This document shows positions 62,823-64,000 of a DNA stretch of 64,000 nt, one piece after another. The notes under the pieces were generated by a model, which had not been told where the DNA came from, ran no database searches, and worked only from the letters and a program-made list of their open reading frames with translations. The DNA is from Caldilineaceae bacterium (GTDB taxonomy: Bacteria; Chloroflexota; Anaerolineae; Caldilineales; Caldilineaceae): contig JACKBA010000003.1 in assembly GCA_020634815.1 (NCBI GenBank), positions 186,001-250,000 of the forward strand. Direction: 5' to 3'. The position numbers were made by a program, and so were the translations under genes. The stretch's first letter is position 1. Every line of letters starts with the position of its first letter.

Positions 62823-64000
62823 TTACGGTACGCAGACCGTGTCGCCCGGATAGACATAGTAGTGCGGCCGGCTGTAGACCCACGGGTTGGCCGCCAGCAT
62901 CGCGCTGGCCGACACGCCGTAGTAAGCGCCGATACCATACAGGCTATCGCCGGGCTGGACCGTTACCGAGTGAGCGCAACTGCCGCTGCTTGTCGAAGGG
63001 CGGCCGTAGATCACGGTTTCCCAGTGACCGACCTGCTGGTTCTCGAAGTCCCACACCTTCACCGGCGAGCCGGGCTGGTGCGGCAGGCGAACCGTGTAGC
63101 AGAGCGGCGTGTGCGGGAGCCAGCCAGAGACCTCTTCTTCGCAGACCTTGTAGCGAGCGCCAGGCACGCGGTAGTCATTGGTGGCAAAGTCGAAGCGGTA
63201 CTGGCCGAGACCATCGGTCAGGACAAACTTCGTGTTGTCCAGGTCGGGATCGTCCTCGCCGTTCAGAGGCAGGGCGCCGCCCTTGTCCAACGGGGTGATC
63301 ATGATCTTCCAGTCCGGGAGACCAACCTTGCCATTGGTGTCGATCTTGCGGCCAACGAAGCTGAAGCCGAAGTCCTGCTCATTGTAGAAGTCGACACGTG
63401 CGCAATCGCCGGCAGCCAATACGTCTACCGTGAAGCCTGTCGGTGAAGCAGGGGCCCACCCTGCGCGGCTCTCTTCCACGACCGTATACGGGCCGAAGGG
63501 CAGGTTGCTGAAGGTGACCTTGCCGGCAGCATCGGTGTAGCCGTTAGCCACGACCGTGCCGTTGGCACGCTTGAGGGTCATCTTCCAGCCGGGCAGCGGC
63601 GTCGAAGCGCCATTGTCTGGCGGAACATCAAACTTGAAGACGTCGATGCAGCCATATTCCGTGACGCGGTTCTTGAAGCGGAGGCGCTGCGGAATCGGAG
63701 CGCCGGCATCGTCGACCTCGTACTCAACCTTGAGTTCCTGCTTGCCGGACGTGGGCATGATGGCCGTGTACGACACGCCGTGCGGCGCCTTCTCCTTGAA
63801 GACCCACAGGCCAGGAGTCAAGCGGAATTGCGCTTCACCGTTGGCATCAGTTGTGACCTCAACGGGCGAGGCGAACCAGTTGCCCTTGCCCGGCTCGGCG
63901 CGAATGATCCAGTCGGCCAGCGGCTGATGCGCATCGTTGATCTTGGTGACGATCACGGGCACATAGCGGACCAGCTTGAAGCGAATCTGGACGCACTTGT
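62823..64000 (-). CDS. SpaA/Cna-B-repeat surface protein with C-terminal LysM (cut by window edge)
   Basis: The frame is open to the window edge, so the N-terminus is missing; about 391 residues are visible. Prealbumin-like SpaA/Cna-B domains recur (ADWIIRAEPGKGNWF; PGWKMTLKRANGTVV; PDWKIMITPLD), with typical VEVTTDANGEAQFRL, YTDAAGKVTFSNLPFGPYTVVE and LTDGLGQYRFDF strands. The C-terminal 50 residues form a LysM module (VTVQPGDSLYGIGAYYGVS; YYVYPGDTVCVP). The LysM would hold the protein at the cell wall or glycan. A secreted adhesin or stalk is likely. Whether Lys-Asn isopeptide bonds form cannot be judged by eye. Confidence 0.85.
   Translation of the reverse strand, partial: KCVQIRFKLVRYVPVIVTKINDAHQPLADWIIRAEPGKGNWFASPVEVTTDANGEAQFRLTPGLWVFKEKAPHGVSYTAIMPTSGKQELKVEYEVDDAGAPIPQRLRFKNRVTEYGCIDVFKFDVPPDNGASTPLPGWKMTLKRANGTVVANGYTDAAGKVTFSNLPFGPYTVVEESRAGWAPASPTGFTVDVLAAGDCARVDFYNEQDFGFSFVGRKIDTNGKVGLPDWKIMITPLDKGGALPLNGEDDPDLDNTKFVLTDGLGQYRFDFATNDYRVPGARYKVCEEEVSGWLPHTPLCYTVRLPHQPGSPVKVWDFENQQVGHWETVIYGRPSTSSGSCAHSVTVQPGDSLYGIGAYYGVSASAMLAANPWVYSRPHYYVYPGDTVCVP

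Overview
The window is a high-GC, gene-dense bacterial chromosome segment. It contains no rRNA, CRISPR array, phage or transposase gene. Several features fit a Chloroflexota bacterium of the Anaerolineae/Caldilineae type: an MshA-like glycosyltransferase beside a PIG-L deacetylase, two M29 aminopeptidases, a TROVE/Ro protein, Uma2, DUF433 and DUF5615 genes, FG-GAP and SpaA-LysM secreted proteins, a split biotin carboxylase/BCCP, and many intergenic inverted repeats. That placement is inferred from gene content and style, because no marker phylogeny could be run.

Layout. 1-2.7 kb (+): the end of an alpha/beta hydrolase, a YgfZ-like folate-binding protein, a LipM-type octanoyltransferase and YlxP. 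2.7-14.3 kb (mostly -): lgt, a NTF2-like lipoprotein (+), a degraded M28 peptidase, der, ybbR and cdaA (c-di-AMP synthesis), argF, a FAH-family enzyme, an HD phosphohydrolase, a polytopic membrane protein and a GH13 amylase. 14.7-16.7 kb (+): an M29 aminopeptidase and a CBS-VOC fusion. 16.8-20.6 kb (-): a five-gene operon of Uma2, a small HAS-barrel-like protein, DUF433, DUF5615 and HerA. 20.6-23.9 kb (-): a sugar ABC transporter (binding lipoprotein and two permeases). 24-28.4 kb: a HAD phosphatase, the MshA-like GT4, a PIG-L deacetylase and a debranching-type glycosidase. 28.4-31.4 kb (-): YefM-YoeB, then a TROVE/Ro gene preceded by a tRNA-like RNA and a second probable small RNA with its own promoter and terminator. 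31.5-36.3 kb: serB, small membrane proteins, an FG-GAP protein and a YdeI-like protein. 36.5-44.5 kb: topA, a CrtC/AttH-type lipoprotein, a NUDIX hydrolase, corA and two Yip1-like membrane proteins. 44.8-50 kb (+): biotin carboxylase, BCCP, BtpA, a second M29 aminopeptidase and a broken FGGY kinase. 50.4-55.7 kb (+): a membrane protein, a CPBP protease, a baeRF-type release-factor homologue and clpC. 55.7-64 kb: two large secreted proteins, a GH1 beta-glucosidase, a GT4 and a SpaA-LysM surface protein cut by the window edge.

Three things stand out. (1) The Ro/TROVE locus has a 108-nt tRNA-like RNA and a promoter-to-terminator small-RNA unit directly upstream, which is a good Y-RNA candidate locus. 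(2) HerA is translationally coupled to a DUF433/DUF5615 toxin-antitoxin-like pair and lies in one operon with a Uma2 nuclease, a possible defence or DNA-processing cassette. (3) At least nine intergenic hairpin-forming repeats, in four word families, sit at gene ends, convergent junctions and operon joints. One lies exactly between the sugar-binding-protein gene and its permeases.

The remaining genes are ordinary housekeeping and carbohydrate-use functions. Starts were reassigned where Shine-Dalgarno sequences or overlaps argued for it. All family calls rest on motifs read by eye.
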